The notes below the pieces were generated by a model. That model worked only from the letters and a program-made list of their open reading frames with translations, did no database searches and was not told the DNA's origin. The position numbers and the translations under genes were made by a program. Below are positions 55,501 through 64,000 of a stretch of DNA of 64,000 bases, in pieces (positions within the stretch are counted from its first letter, which is position 1; each line of letters starts with the position of its first letter). Location of the stretch: assembly GCF_963678635.1 (NCBI RefSeq), contig NC_087071.1, forward strand, positions 9,411,842 through 9,475,841, read 5' to 3'. This DNA is from Symsagittifera roscoffensis. Taxonomy: Eukaryota; Xenacoelomorpha; Acoela; Convolutidae.

Positions 55501-56971
55501 TTTTTTGGTTTTTTTCCGAGCTGTGTTTCAAAATGTTTTTTTTTTGTGCTTGTGGGGAGAAGGATTGAATACTACGAATTCTCGCCCTGCCGAGTGACTC
55601 TTCGTTCGAAATGCGCTTAATAAGCAAAAATTTCAAATTGGTTAACAATAACTACTTACTTCAATGAAGAATCCTAGAACGGTCAGTGAATTGTCCGTAG
55701 CGAGTGCAAGTGACTTGCTCTTGAACACGAAATGCAGCTGAAAAAAAAAAAAAATTATAAATCAATACAAGAATGTTTTTCTCTCCAAAGAACCTTTGTT
55801 TAGTTCGATGAAAAATAGCTCAGACAAGTTCTCAGTTTAAACACTGAAGCTAAAAAGCAGCAAAATATTGAAAAACGGTTATATAATTGATTTACGAAAA
55901 AATTGCTTTGATAAAGAGAAACGATATAAAACTGACAGCATGGTCGGAAATTGATCACGTGACCTTATTCTCTCCCTTTAAACATTTTTTAAAAACGGAG
56001 TACACACTGGTTTTTGCAAAAATGGGCTAATACAGCAACGTTCCAGATGCAAAAACGCGGCAACAATGCGCGAGCTTAATTCAAACCTTACAGACAGAAA
56101 AAAACAGACCGTCTCGATTACCAGAAAAATTACCCTTTCTATAAAAATCTAGGAAACATGAATACTTCGATTTTTTTGGACCAATTTAGCTTGTCAGTTC
56201 GTCCATAATTATGATCAAAAACTTTTTTTTAAAGTGAAAACGAATTCACATACAGGAGAAGCTATATACAGCCGCTTAAACAGCTACTAATTAAACATCG
56301 TTAAATTCAAGTTGTAAAAAAGTGAAAACTTTTTCTACATGGCGAGAAAAGCTCTTTTAGTTCCAGCTTCTAAAATAAGTTTTTTTTTAATCGCCAAAGA
56401 TTTTTTTATTAATTACAAAGTAGTTTTTAAGAATTAAAAATAGGAAAACACGTTTGAAATTCTGTATTCGGAAAATGTCCAGCCAGATATCCAGCACTAC
56501 TTAACTCCATCTTACCTCGGCGGCGAATCTCTTTCCATTGACAGTGTGTTCCGATCCAGGTTCGTCCTCTGTTCCCCAGTGGAAGTGATATTGCCAGAAG
56601 GCGTAGTCCTCTTTATTGGAGCTATCTGTGGCAGATCTGGGGCGTTGAGTGATAAGGTTCATCGAATCACCAAAATAGCTCATCATTTCATCGGTCAATT
56701 GGACTAAACAGTTTTAAATTCTCCCTCATCCAGAATTTTTCCTGAAGAAGCAACCACCCAAATAAGTATAAGCACTTACATGTGTATCCTTTGTTGGCTA
56801 AATCCATCTGGCTGATTGGCATTCCAAGCGCTTCCGCGAAAGTGAATCCCACGTCCAGATTTGAATCATGAACAGTGCTCTCTGTGTCAATGTCAATGGG
56901 GGATTGCCTGTTTCCATTACACGTCCAGCCACCGGCAGCGGCCGCCGGAGTACCAACCCACGCTGCTTGGT
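52234..56971 (-). CDS. Alpha-carbonic anhydrase C, divergent paralogue with intron 2 missing (exon 1 not found)
   Basis: Exons in coding order: 56971-56780, 56703-56516, 55737-55660, 55421-55346, 53651-53479 and 52410-52234, encoding 294 residues of mature protein. Its first visible exon equals exons 2 and 3 of A and B fused without a gap (192 bp = 98 + 94). Features: WTCNGNRQSP; NKGYTFQ with Tyr at the His64 position; QYHFHWG and LHFVF zinc histidines; [13 protein letters not shown]. Exon 4 is 27 bp longer than in B, adding a polar loop. Exon 6 has lost the HGGQW motif seen in the other three (GPFADIMNEL instead). The tail MAISALVVALFARIAL suggests a GPI signal. A signal-peptide exon of about 76 nt should lie between 56972 and 58526 but none resembling A or B was recognised. 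Intron 7 carries a 19-bp minisatellite. Confidence 0.88.
52457..52607. mobile_element. MITE of family 'GGATCTTGTTAAC', copy 2, with a 29-G run
   Basis: The left end GGATCTTGTTAACTAGTCCC and the right end GATTCGTTACAAGGTCC are imperfect inverted repeats. An uninterrupted run of 29 G (52563-52591) adjoins the right end. It lies in intron 7 of gene C, 46 bp from the last exon. Confidence 0.6.
53281..53470. repeat. 19-bp minisatellite adjoining the exon 7 donor of gene C
   Basis: Ten near-identical units of CAAGGTTCCTGGTAATACC, with a few GGGAATACC variants, run from 53281 up to within 9 bp of the exon 7 donor (GT at 53477-53478). All three minus-strand frames through the unit are open, so the exon frame continues across the array and would add a periodic peptide (LGYYQEPWVLPGTLGITRN) if the intron were retained. 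Confidence 0.92.
54121..54240 (-). mobile_element. tRNA-like SINE, copy 1, intron 6 of gene C
   Basis: On the minus strand it reads CAGTTTGCTTAGCACGAATG, a GGCGCCGATGCTAGGACTTG block and, downstream, GTGTCCGATTCC, which resembles the tRNA B box. The opposite end shares AGCCACCAACAAAACAGAC (plus strand) with copies 2 and 3. Diverged and probably inactive. Confidence 0.45.
54955..55060 (-). mobile_element. tRNA-like SINE, copy 2, intron 6 of gene C
   Basis: On the minus strand: CAAGCGGCCATGGCGCAGAC, GTGAGACTATTTATCTCCAG and GTCGGGGCTTCG. These align with the AAGCG, TGGC, TGAGAC and AGGTCG blocks of copy 3. Plus-strand tail word AGCCACCAGTAAAGCAGAT. Confidence 0.45.
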
Positions 56972-57656
56972 CTGAAAGATAACGAATAATATAGATCGAA
57001 CGTTTTTAGATCAGAATGAATTCGGAACTTTTCCAAAATTTGGAATCCGCAGAACAGGCAGGCAGGTTACATGGTCACTATCAAACCCTGATATTCCAAT
57101 TCCAATTTAGAACCAGTTATTATAGTGTTTCAAGCAACTCCGGCTATCTTGGCTAACAGCTAGACCGAATATTTTCAGAACAACGATGCCGGTTGCTGCG
57201 CAAGTTGCACAGAAAGTTCCGACCACAAAACAAAATTGAACTTAATTTTGTTTTTATAAAATGAGTCGTATTTTGATCGTTTTGTCATGAGAAGATCTGA
57301 ACAAAATCTTAGAAATTAGACACATTCGATAGTAATTGTGGCCTGAAACTAGAGGTCAAGAAAGAGCTTGTGCTTGCATACCAAGATTTCCATGACAGGG
57401 GATCAAATACACGATCTGACTCTGTTAAATAGAACGTTTCACCGTGCGATTGAAGAGCAATCAATCGGTATATTCGGCCCATTAATCGGGCAATGAGACA
57501 AAACCTTATAACAATTTGGAGCACTTATTATCATTCCCAATAAAACTTTTCTGGGGAGGATGTTAATGAGACCTCAAATTTTTACCCAATCAGAATCGAG
57601 TTTTTTCACGCATCGCTAAGCAATTGGAATTCAAATTAGTTTATGCTCATGAACTC

Positions 57657-57949
57657 GGTGGCGTCCCTCATGCTTGAGGGACCGAATGCTTGAAATTAAT
57701 TTAAGCTTACTTCGAGCCAATCAGAATTGAGTGTTCAAAAATTCAAAGTAAATCGCGAAATCTCTAAGAAAATAAGTAATAAATAAAAAAAAATATTAGA
57801 TCTGTACGAATTGTACAGCTTTAAACATTTTCTGCTAAATTTGACTTCAATTTTGTGAGAAAGGCATTTAGCCAATTAGAACGCTTAGCAATTTTGATTG
57901 GTTGAAATTTCTCAAGCATTCGGTCCTTCAAGCATGAGAACCCTCCCCC
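57657..57949. mobile_element. MITE with 8-bp target duplication ATGAACTC
   Basis: The arms TCATGCTTGAGGGACCGAAT and its complement (CTCAAGCATTCGGTCCTTCA and onward) form inverted repeats of about 30 bp near the ends. ATGAACTC flanks the element directly at 57649-57656 and 57950-57957. Noncoding, 293 bp. The duplication length again points to a hAT-like mechanism, although its ends (GGTGGCG / CCTCCCCC) differ from the main MITE family. Confidence 0.75.
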
Positions 57950-57997
57950 ATGAACTCATTATAGACCAACGAAGTTGCTAATTGGCATATTGATAGA

Positions 57998-58485
57998 AAC
58001 TCCGAGTCTGTTCCGTTCGTTACGCGGCCCAAAATAGATATTTTTGACAATAATTGAGATGAATATGCTCAATTCTGATTGGTTGACAATGAAACCAGCC
58101 GAGACGCAACCTGGAAATCATTATTAAGAGATATTTTTGACAATTTTGAAAACAGGAATCATTGAGATGAATATGCTCAACTCTGATTGGTTGACACTGA
58201 AACCAGCCGAGGAGACATAAGCTGGAAAGCATTATTATACCGAACCGGCGAAAAAACAAAAATGGCAGAAAACATTCCTATTTTATCAAATGACCAACTA
58301 AACTTTGATGAAAATTGTACAATTTTGTCTCAAACCATAACGCCCCAAACTTTCAATAAAAACTTAAAACGGTTGAATATTATTTGTTTTGACTTCTGTA
58401 TATTGTCACAGTTATTTTGGTTAATAAAAAATTTGACGAGCGGTTTTTCATTTTTGGGCCGTATAACGAAACAGACCCGAAATTC
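57998..58485. mobile_element. TIR element with duplicated internal segment
   Basis: The left end GTCTGTTCCGTTCGTTACGC and GGCCCAAAA are complementary to the right end TTTTGGGCCGTATAACGAAA then CAGAC. Inside, about 75 bp (GAGATGAATATGCTCAA, TCTGATTGGTTGACA, GAAACCAGCCGAG) occurs twice in tandem, about 100 bp apart (58056 and 58159). Its right end lies about 40 bp from the stop codon of gene D. Confidence 0.65.
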
Positions 58486-58526
58486 CTTCTCTCACCAGTA
58501 GAATTAATAAGAGAAGTGAAGGACGT

Positions 58527-61500
58527 CTACTGAGTCCATAAAAAACAAAGTATACAATGTATCTCACTAGCAAAGGTCCAGCTTGGTGCAGAGTTCGAGA
58601 CAGTTGCCAATTGAGTCCTTCGCACAATCCTTCCATTCAGAGGCTGAGCAAATCTGTAAGTATTGGTGGGTATCTCATTATCCGCATTTCGTATTAAGAA
58701 GAACTTGTCATACTAAAATAAAGAAAATATATTAAAATCAAAAACTATGAACATTTAATAGATTTAAAACTCTTTAAAATAAAAAATCATAATTACCCTT
58801 CCTTATAATTATATTTTTTTAAATTACCAAAAATATTAAAAAGAGTTTAGTTTTGAAAATAGGAAGCCATTGTCACTAATAAGGAACTTCATGCATGTTT
58901 TCTTGGGATTTGGAACCTAATTCAATCAGAATAGAAGCTGAAAAAGGTCAAAAAAGAGGGATCCAATGAAAGTCAAAAATCGATTGATTTCAAAACACGG
59001 CCCACAGTCATCCCCCACCCCAACCCGCAGCGGAGCAGACTGATAAATTTGGGGTGAAGTTGAAACTTTCCGCCAATCATATCACTATCGTATCACTAAA
59101 CAAGTTTTAATAAGCATTACAAGAAAAAATGGAAAATAGTTGATTGCTTTGTTTCATTGAAGGATTTTAAATTGAACCTCAAATTATTTTTTTATACAAC
59201 AACATCTTCATAAGAAGTATTGTGAACCGATTTTTTCTTTACAACGTAATATTGCACATTTAGCCATAATAAAACGAAAAACAACTAAACAAGCGGGGGG
59301 GGGGGGGGGCTAGTATTGTTCTCACCTGGTCTTGGCTGATGTAGATAGGGTCCTCAAAGACATACCAGTTGACAACTTCATAGCAGGGGGGAGTAGTGAG
59401 AGAACCATTATAGTGGTAGAATTTCTTCATCGAAGGGTTGTACATAGGAATCAAATCCGAAATGGCTATCGCGTCAATGTAATCTGTCGTTTGATCCTCT
59501 AAATAAAACATAAGAAATCAAATTATGTTGTTGCTGTTGTCAACCCCGTTGATACCTTTTCATCCCCCTTGAAGAGCTCAGTTTCACGGTAAAATTTCTT
59601 TAGAAAAAATAAGAACAAACTCCAGTTAGCGAGGAGATTGTAGTTTCATTCCGAATTTGAAAAATTTTTGTCGACCTTTTTTTAGACCGAGCGATTTAAT
59701 TTTTTGAGCTCTCCCTAAGCACTGTTTAGTCACTGTTTCGTCCAAATTTTCTGCGCCGCAGGCAAAATTTTGAAAAAAAAGTCCAAAAAAAGGCGTTTTT
59801 AGGCACTTTTTGGAGGAAAATTTTGACCAAAAAATCACGTTTTCTCGGCGCGCGCTCCCCTCAAAAATAGGATATATTGGCGCCAAAGACGCCTTTAGAA
59901 CAATTTTAGAGTCGGTCGGCCAAAAATGGATTTCTTAAAAATACCAAAAGGGGACCCTTAGGGTCGGCAGGGGGTCAAATCCCAGAGGGGAGAAAGGCGT
60001 CCGCCACCGCCCCCCCCCCCCCCCCCCCCCCCTAAATCAGCTACTGATAACATATTATATTTGCCAATCTGATGATATCGTTCGAAGGAACTTATTGTTC
60101 CGAGCATAGACTGGAGGCTATTTAACTAAATGACTGCCGGTTAACCTTGTGACAGAGTTTCAATGGCGTCCAGAAGCGTTTTCCACTGACCACCATGTTC
60201 GAAGCCCGGCGTATCGTCAATCTACAAAACAATCAAATTAAATTTGGGTCAAAAACAGTCACTTGTGAGCACTATTATAAGTTATTTTACAATAAAATTT
60301 TAATCCACTTATTGAAGATTGATCACTTTTATCTGTAAATCGAATAGTTTCAAACTTTGCTAATGTTCAGAACTCTCCTTTAAAAAATAATTTTAACAAT
60401 AGTTTTAGAAAAAACTTAAATGTTGGTCGGGCAATTATAGGCATCAAAGATATCATCTGATAGATATAAACTAATCGAACACATAATAAACTGAAAATCA
60501 TTCAAAAGTTGTGACAAAAAAATGCATTACAAAATCTTGCATGTACCGCAAACTACTAACTGAGACTCTCTGTAGGCGCTAAACGTAATTATTACAAAGC
60601 ATTAAATTCCCCACTTTTATCCACTCATGTAAATTAAAACCCCTTTGAAACTACCATTCTGTGAACAAAGTTATTTACGGGAAAAAAGTCCAGAACACGA
60701 TAGCAACATCGTTGCTAATCGCAAGGGTCAAAAAAAATCAACAAACCAGTAAATAGCTAAAAAATTGACACGAACTTTTGAAACTCAATTATTTGCACAA
60801 AATCAGAAGGAAATGAAATGATTTCCTAAATAAGTGAAAAGGGCCTTAATTTGAGACTAATTCGGTTCTGCGGCAGCTAAACCGACAAAAAACAAACCGA
60901 TAACCAGAGGTTTTTTAATGCTCGGAAATTTTTCCGCTCAAAAAAAAACAGGTTCTGGCCGGATTCCAACAATTGATCTACGACTTTACTGGCAGGTGCG
61001 TTTAACTCCTCGCCACATGCGCACCTTTACCTCAGACTTTAGATTTCATATGAACTAAAGATAAAATAATTCAAGCGATTCTGTTAAACTAGTTGTTAAC
61101 CCGAAAAATATATGACTGGAAGTGGAAAAACGCAAGTAAACTCAAGGAAACGGAAAAATAATTGATTGAAAGAATGTGTACCCACGCTACTTCTAGAGTT
61201 GCATAATGCTTCCCCTCCCCACCTCACCAAATCACAAGCCATCCATTCCCCATTTGTGTAACAAGCGGACAGTTTAACAAAAAACATTTCCAAAATTTGC
61301 ATGTAGGGGTGAAGGAAAAAGAGCCAGAAAATGGAAAAAAACTGGACCAATAGGCAAAACTTTTAATCTGCGCTGAAATCTTTACAAGTGCTATTTACAT
61401 CACTTTCAGCGGATGATTTTCAATTGAGCTCAAAAAGCGCATACACCTAAGAGCATTCATAAATACATAAATATGGATGAATACACATCTGTAATCTGTA

Positions 61501-62820
61501 GTTATTAGAGAATTTAAGGACTTCCTGAAAAAAAATGAAAAAAAAACAGCAAGACCTATGTAAGAGTCTTCACTACGTTCATTACTCTTAATAAGAAAAA
61601 TAGAAGTAGGCTTCGAATTAAAAAAAATGGGCATCTCGGACTCGATCTGCAACCTACAGCGACCTAGAGAATATGCGTCTCACGCACTAACCACTCAGCC
61701 ACGGACGCTTAATTACTCACAAACACTAGCCTCAAATAAAGCAGAGAAGAGATGCAATGAAATTTCCACTCAATGCACATATCATGAGTATAGCAAAAGT
61801 GCACCAGACCAAAGTATACCAAACAATGAACACTTTGCCACCAAATAATGAACACTTTTAGTTGCAACAATGAGTTAAATTAGTACAAAAAAGTTTGAAG
61901 TAATACACTAAAGCTCGCAAGCGTAAGAACCAAAAGTCAAGCGGAAAAAAATTAAGAGTGAATTTTTCGATTTGAGCTAGACAACTTTTCCTTAAAAACA
62001 CAAAAAATCATTAGGACCTATATAAGTGAAAATCCCTTTTTTATACTTAAAAACTTACTTCGATAAAGAATCCTAGAACTGTCAGTGAGTTGTCGTCAGT
62101 GAGAGCCGTCTGAATGCTCTTGAACACGAAATGAACCTGGAAAAAAATATCAACACTGATTACAAGCTATGTATAGAAATTTTATCAACACCAATTAAAT
62201 CATTGCCCTTATTATTCATCTAAGCTTACTATAGGGCAGATTTTGTAAGTTCTTAGTAAGGCATTTTTATTAGTTCTTACAATCCACGTTCCTACTTAAA
62301 TTTGATTTGCTTTGATTGTTAATTTAAAAATAGTTAGATAATGCCATCAAATAATTCTTGGTAGTTCAAGAGTTGCATAACCCGTAAAACAGTATGTAGT
62401 TTTGTAGACTAATCAATTCTGTTGAAACCAGTTTGTGATTGCCATTTATTCAAGTGGTATATAAAAAATCAATTGATATACAAAAAAGTTTTCTTTTGTG
62501 ATAGACTTCAGCGTTCGGACAATTGTGAAAGTATAATAAAAGCGCTTCAATCCAGAAATGAACTGAAATGATAATTTCAGACAAGACACCTTTGCTAATA
62601 TAGCACCATATTATCTACTGCAAGTAATTGTAATTGTAAATGAGCTTTCTTACTTCAGCCATGAACCTATGGCCATCAATAAGATGTTCGGATCCGGGCG
62701 TCGTTGCAGTGCCCCAGTGAAAGTGGAATTGAAGGAAGGTGTAGTCACTTGGGTCTATGGGCAGATCAGCTCCATCGATTGTCAGGGGAGAAGTGTCGTA
62801 TTCATTATTATCCATTTGCA
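58527..62820 (-). CDS. Alpha-carbonic anhydrase D (partial: exons 4-8, 5' end beyond window)
   Basis: Exons in coding order: 62820-62654, 62136-62059, 60221-60146, 59498-59326 and 58712-58527, encoding about 226 residues. Exon 4 enters in phase 1 exactly as in A-C (then QMDNNEYDTS), with zinc ligands in QFHFHWG, then SEHL with the Glu106 equivalent. VHFVF gives the third zinc His, FEHGGQW matches A and B, and GSLTTPPC carries Thr199, Thr200 and the second disulfide Cys. Exons 1-3, with the first Cys and the His64 position, are not in the window. The C-terminus (TFASEIHCILCFLWTQ) is shorter in hydrophobic run and contains Glu and His, so GPI attachment is less certain than for A-C. It is the most upstream member seen; more copies may follow. 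Confidence 0.88.
59640..60047. mobile_element. hAT-like MITE, well-preserved copy in intron 6 of gene D
   Basis: Forward orientation with TTTGTCGACCTTTTTTTAG, GAGCTCTCCCTAAGCACTG, TTCTGCGCCGCAGGCAAAA, CTCGGCGCGCGCTCCCC, TTGGCGCCAAAGACGCC, TAGAGTCGGTCGGCC and GGGGGTCAAATCCCAGAG in family order, then a long C run and the end ATCAGCTACTG at about 60047. The left TIR is lost. Confidence 0.7.
61629..61765 (-). mobile_element. tRNA-like SINE, copy 3, intron 5 of gene D
   Basis: This is the best-preserved head. On the minus strand GCGTCCGTGGCTGAGTGGTT, AGTGCGTGAGACGCATATTC, and later GCAGATCGAGTCC and GATGCCC. TGGCTGAGTGG fits the tRNA A box, ATCGAGTCC resembles a B box, GAGA/TCTC could form an anticodon stem, and the outer GCGTC/GATGC pair. 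The long gap before the B box suits a class II (Ser/Leu) tRNA origin. Plus-strand tail AGCCTCAAATAAAGCAGAG matches copies 1 and 2. A decayed tRNA gene is the alternative. Confidence 0.5.
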
Positions 62821-63216
62821 CTTGAAAAATCAGAAAAAAAAATTGATTAATATTAAAAACGAACTTTGAAAAAATCTAGGCTATACTCAAATTTAGCTGA
62901 AGAAAAATACATATTTTCTCCCGCTAAAACGATTTGGTTGGGGTGGGGTGTGGTACGATTGATTGCAAATTAGACTTGAACGAAAAATAAATTTAGACAT
63001 CGATGTAAAACAACAGTTATCAAAAATTATACGTAATTGGTCTGTAATGGTGTCAAATTTCTCTCATAACTCTCGCAAAACTGACTTTAGTACAGCTAAC
63101 TTGTAAAAATGCCCCATCTTAAATTTTTTATTGATTGAAAATTAACACGTGCAAAAACAATATAGGGTCCCATTGCAGACCCAAATATTGTTTTGCATTC
63201 CAGAAGCTCGAGAGTA

Positions 63217-63389
63217 AATAAACCAGCCGAAGTATAAACCAACCGAAAAAGCGCGGAGTATATGAGCTAGTGGAAAAATTACATCATTTGAAAGGAAATT
63301 GCATAACTTTCGTAACTGCTACATAATTGTTACATAACTATTATATAACACTTACGTATTTGGCTGGTTGATACTTCGGCTGGTTTATT
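63217..63389. repeat. Inverted repeat with 24-bp arms, ACCAGCCGAAGTAT
   Basis: AATAAACCAGCCGAAGTATA and ACC at 63217-63240 pair with 63366-63389 at 23 of 24 positions, around a ~125-bp AT-rich centre. Nearby extra copies of AAACCA/TTTGCTGGTTTA extend the symmetry. It is probably a small MITE; no target duplication was made out. Confidence 0.65.
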
Positions 63390-63744
63390 CTTTGCTGGTT
63401 TATATACCAACAAGAAACTCAAACGAAATTTAATTGTAAATATACAGAGGCGAAGATGCACTTGCCAACACAGAGGCGAAGCTGCACTTGGCAAACACAA
63501 AAGCGAGGAAAATGCAAAAAAGAGCTGTAAGCAGGCAAAACAAAGTGAAATAAGGAAAAGATTATAAATACACCTGAAAATTTTTTTCGAGACTAGGATT
63601 TTCTCAATTTCTCACATCTGCTTTACAACCGCTTGTAATTTAACTAACACTAGCAAACAAAAACGCAGCTGCAGTTTCTATCAAATCGCCGATGTTATGC
63701 AGCAAAAACTCGACCAAAAATTTTTTAACTATTTAAATGTTCCG

Positions 63745-63840
63745 GATTGGAATATCCGATCTCTCGATTAGGAGTCTCACGTCCTCGCATCTGCGCAACG
63801 GTTGCTTGGAAGTAAATTAGTGCCCCAGCTAATGCTGGAT
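63745..63840 (-). mobile_element. tRNA-like SINE fragment, copy 4
   Basis: On the minus strand CCAAGCAACCGTTGCGCAGA, TGCGAGGACGTGAGACTCC and a GAGAGATCGG block align with copy 2 (CAAGCGGCC, GGCGCAGA, CGTGAGACT, GGTCGG). The tail is not clear. Confidence 0.35.
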
Positions 63841-64000
63841 CTACCTGTTCTAATATTTTTAATCATATATTGTACTGATACGGAAATGAGTAATTTCAGA
63901 AAAATGGACTTTTCGCTAAATCCTAGTGTTTCACTGCTTAAGTTGGGGATTAACCGCTCGTTTAAAGAAAAAAACTACTGCTCGATTTTTCAATTGAAGT

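Larger units (their letters stand above)
56972..58526. other. Region between genes C and D; should hold gene C exon 1
   Basis: Two inverted-repeat elements (57657-57949 and 57998-58485) occupy half of it. Near 56995-57020 one TAGATCAGAAT unit remains from the intron 1 repeat of genes A and B, supporting that this is gene C intron 1. The missing exon 1 (signal peptide, ~76 nt, phase 1 donor) was searched for by start codon, hydrophobic run and donor site without success. Confidence 0.5.
62821..64000. other. Start of gene D intron 3; no exon seen
   Basis: Exon 3 of gene D (expected ~94 nt, beginning Val-His-Asp and ending near the His64 codon) is not in this stretch. It contains an inverted-repeat element (63217-63389), a C- and A-rich stretch with repeated GAGGCGAAG...GCACTTG words (63450-63500) and a SINE-like fragment (63745-63840). 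Confidence 0.6.

Noticed and set aside
58020-58259. Candidate signal-peptide exon for gene C (MLSSLCLLGW on the minus strand)
   Set aside because: It lies in the tandemly duplicated part of a TIR element, has no donor with the needed phase, and no similarity to the exon 1 of A or B.

Overview
The window is AT-rich animal DNA. Its genes are interrupted by GT-AG introns of about 0.08 to 3 kb, and the sequence between exons is crowded with decayed transposons and simple repeats. The recognisable proteins (a rhodopsin-like GPCR, secreted or membrane-anchored alpha-carbonic anhydrases, and a LINE reverse transcriptase) and the compact-repeat character suggest an invertebrate. Nothing seen fixes the phylum. 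Almost every long single-frame ORF in the window is noise or lies in a repeat; the real genes only appear when short exons are joined by phase and homology.

Layout. (1) 1-3124: gene-poor repeats. (2) 3125-11588, plus strand: the 3' five exons of a class-A GPCR, covering TM3 to the C-terminal tail; TM1-TM2 lie outside the window or were not found. (3) 11589-17226: intergenic. (4) 17227-62820, minus strand: a head-to-tail tandem array of four alpha-carbonic anhydrase genes, called A (17227-25567), B (33908-43058), C (52234-56971, first exon not found) and D (58527-62820, 5' end beyond the window). (5) 62821-64000: the start of D intron 3, with repeats only.

The carbonic anhydrases share one gene architecture of eight coding exons with conserved intron positions. 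Where all exons are visible they encode a signal peptide, the three zinc-binding histidines, the Glu106/Thr199 gate and the two cysteines of extracellular isoforms. Three of the four also have a short hydrophobic C-terminus that resembles a GPI-attachment signal. They would catalyse reversible CO2 hydration outside the cell. The paralogues have diverged at telling points: A keeps the proton-shuttle His64, while B and C have Tyr there; A has Asn instead of Thr200; C has lost intron 2 precisely; B has a shifted intron 6 boundary; D has an unusual C-terminus. A and B are the closest pair and also share 5' flanking sequence.

The non-coding part is dominated by about fifteen copies of one hAT-like MITE. 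Its TIR is CAGGGGCGGAT, and one copy has a perfect 8-bp target duplication. There are also several other inverted-repeat elements, a tRNA-like SINE family confined to the C-D half, a decayed LINE, a 2.5-kb AC-rich satellite with higher-order structure, and intronic mini- and microsatellites sitting at paralogous positions in the CA genes.
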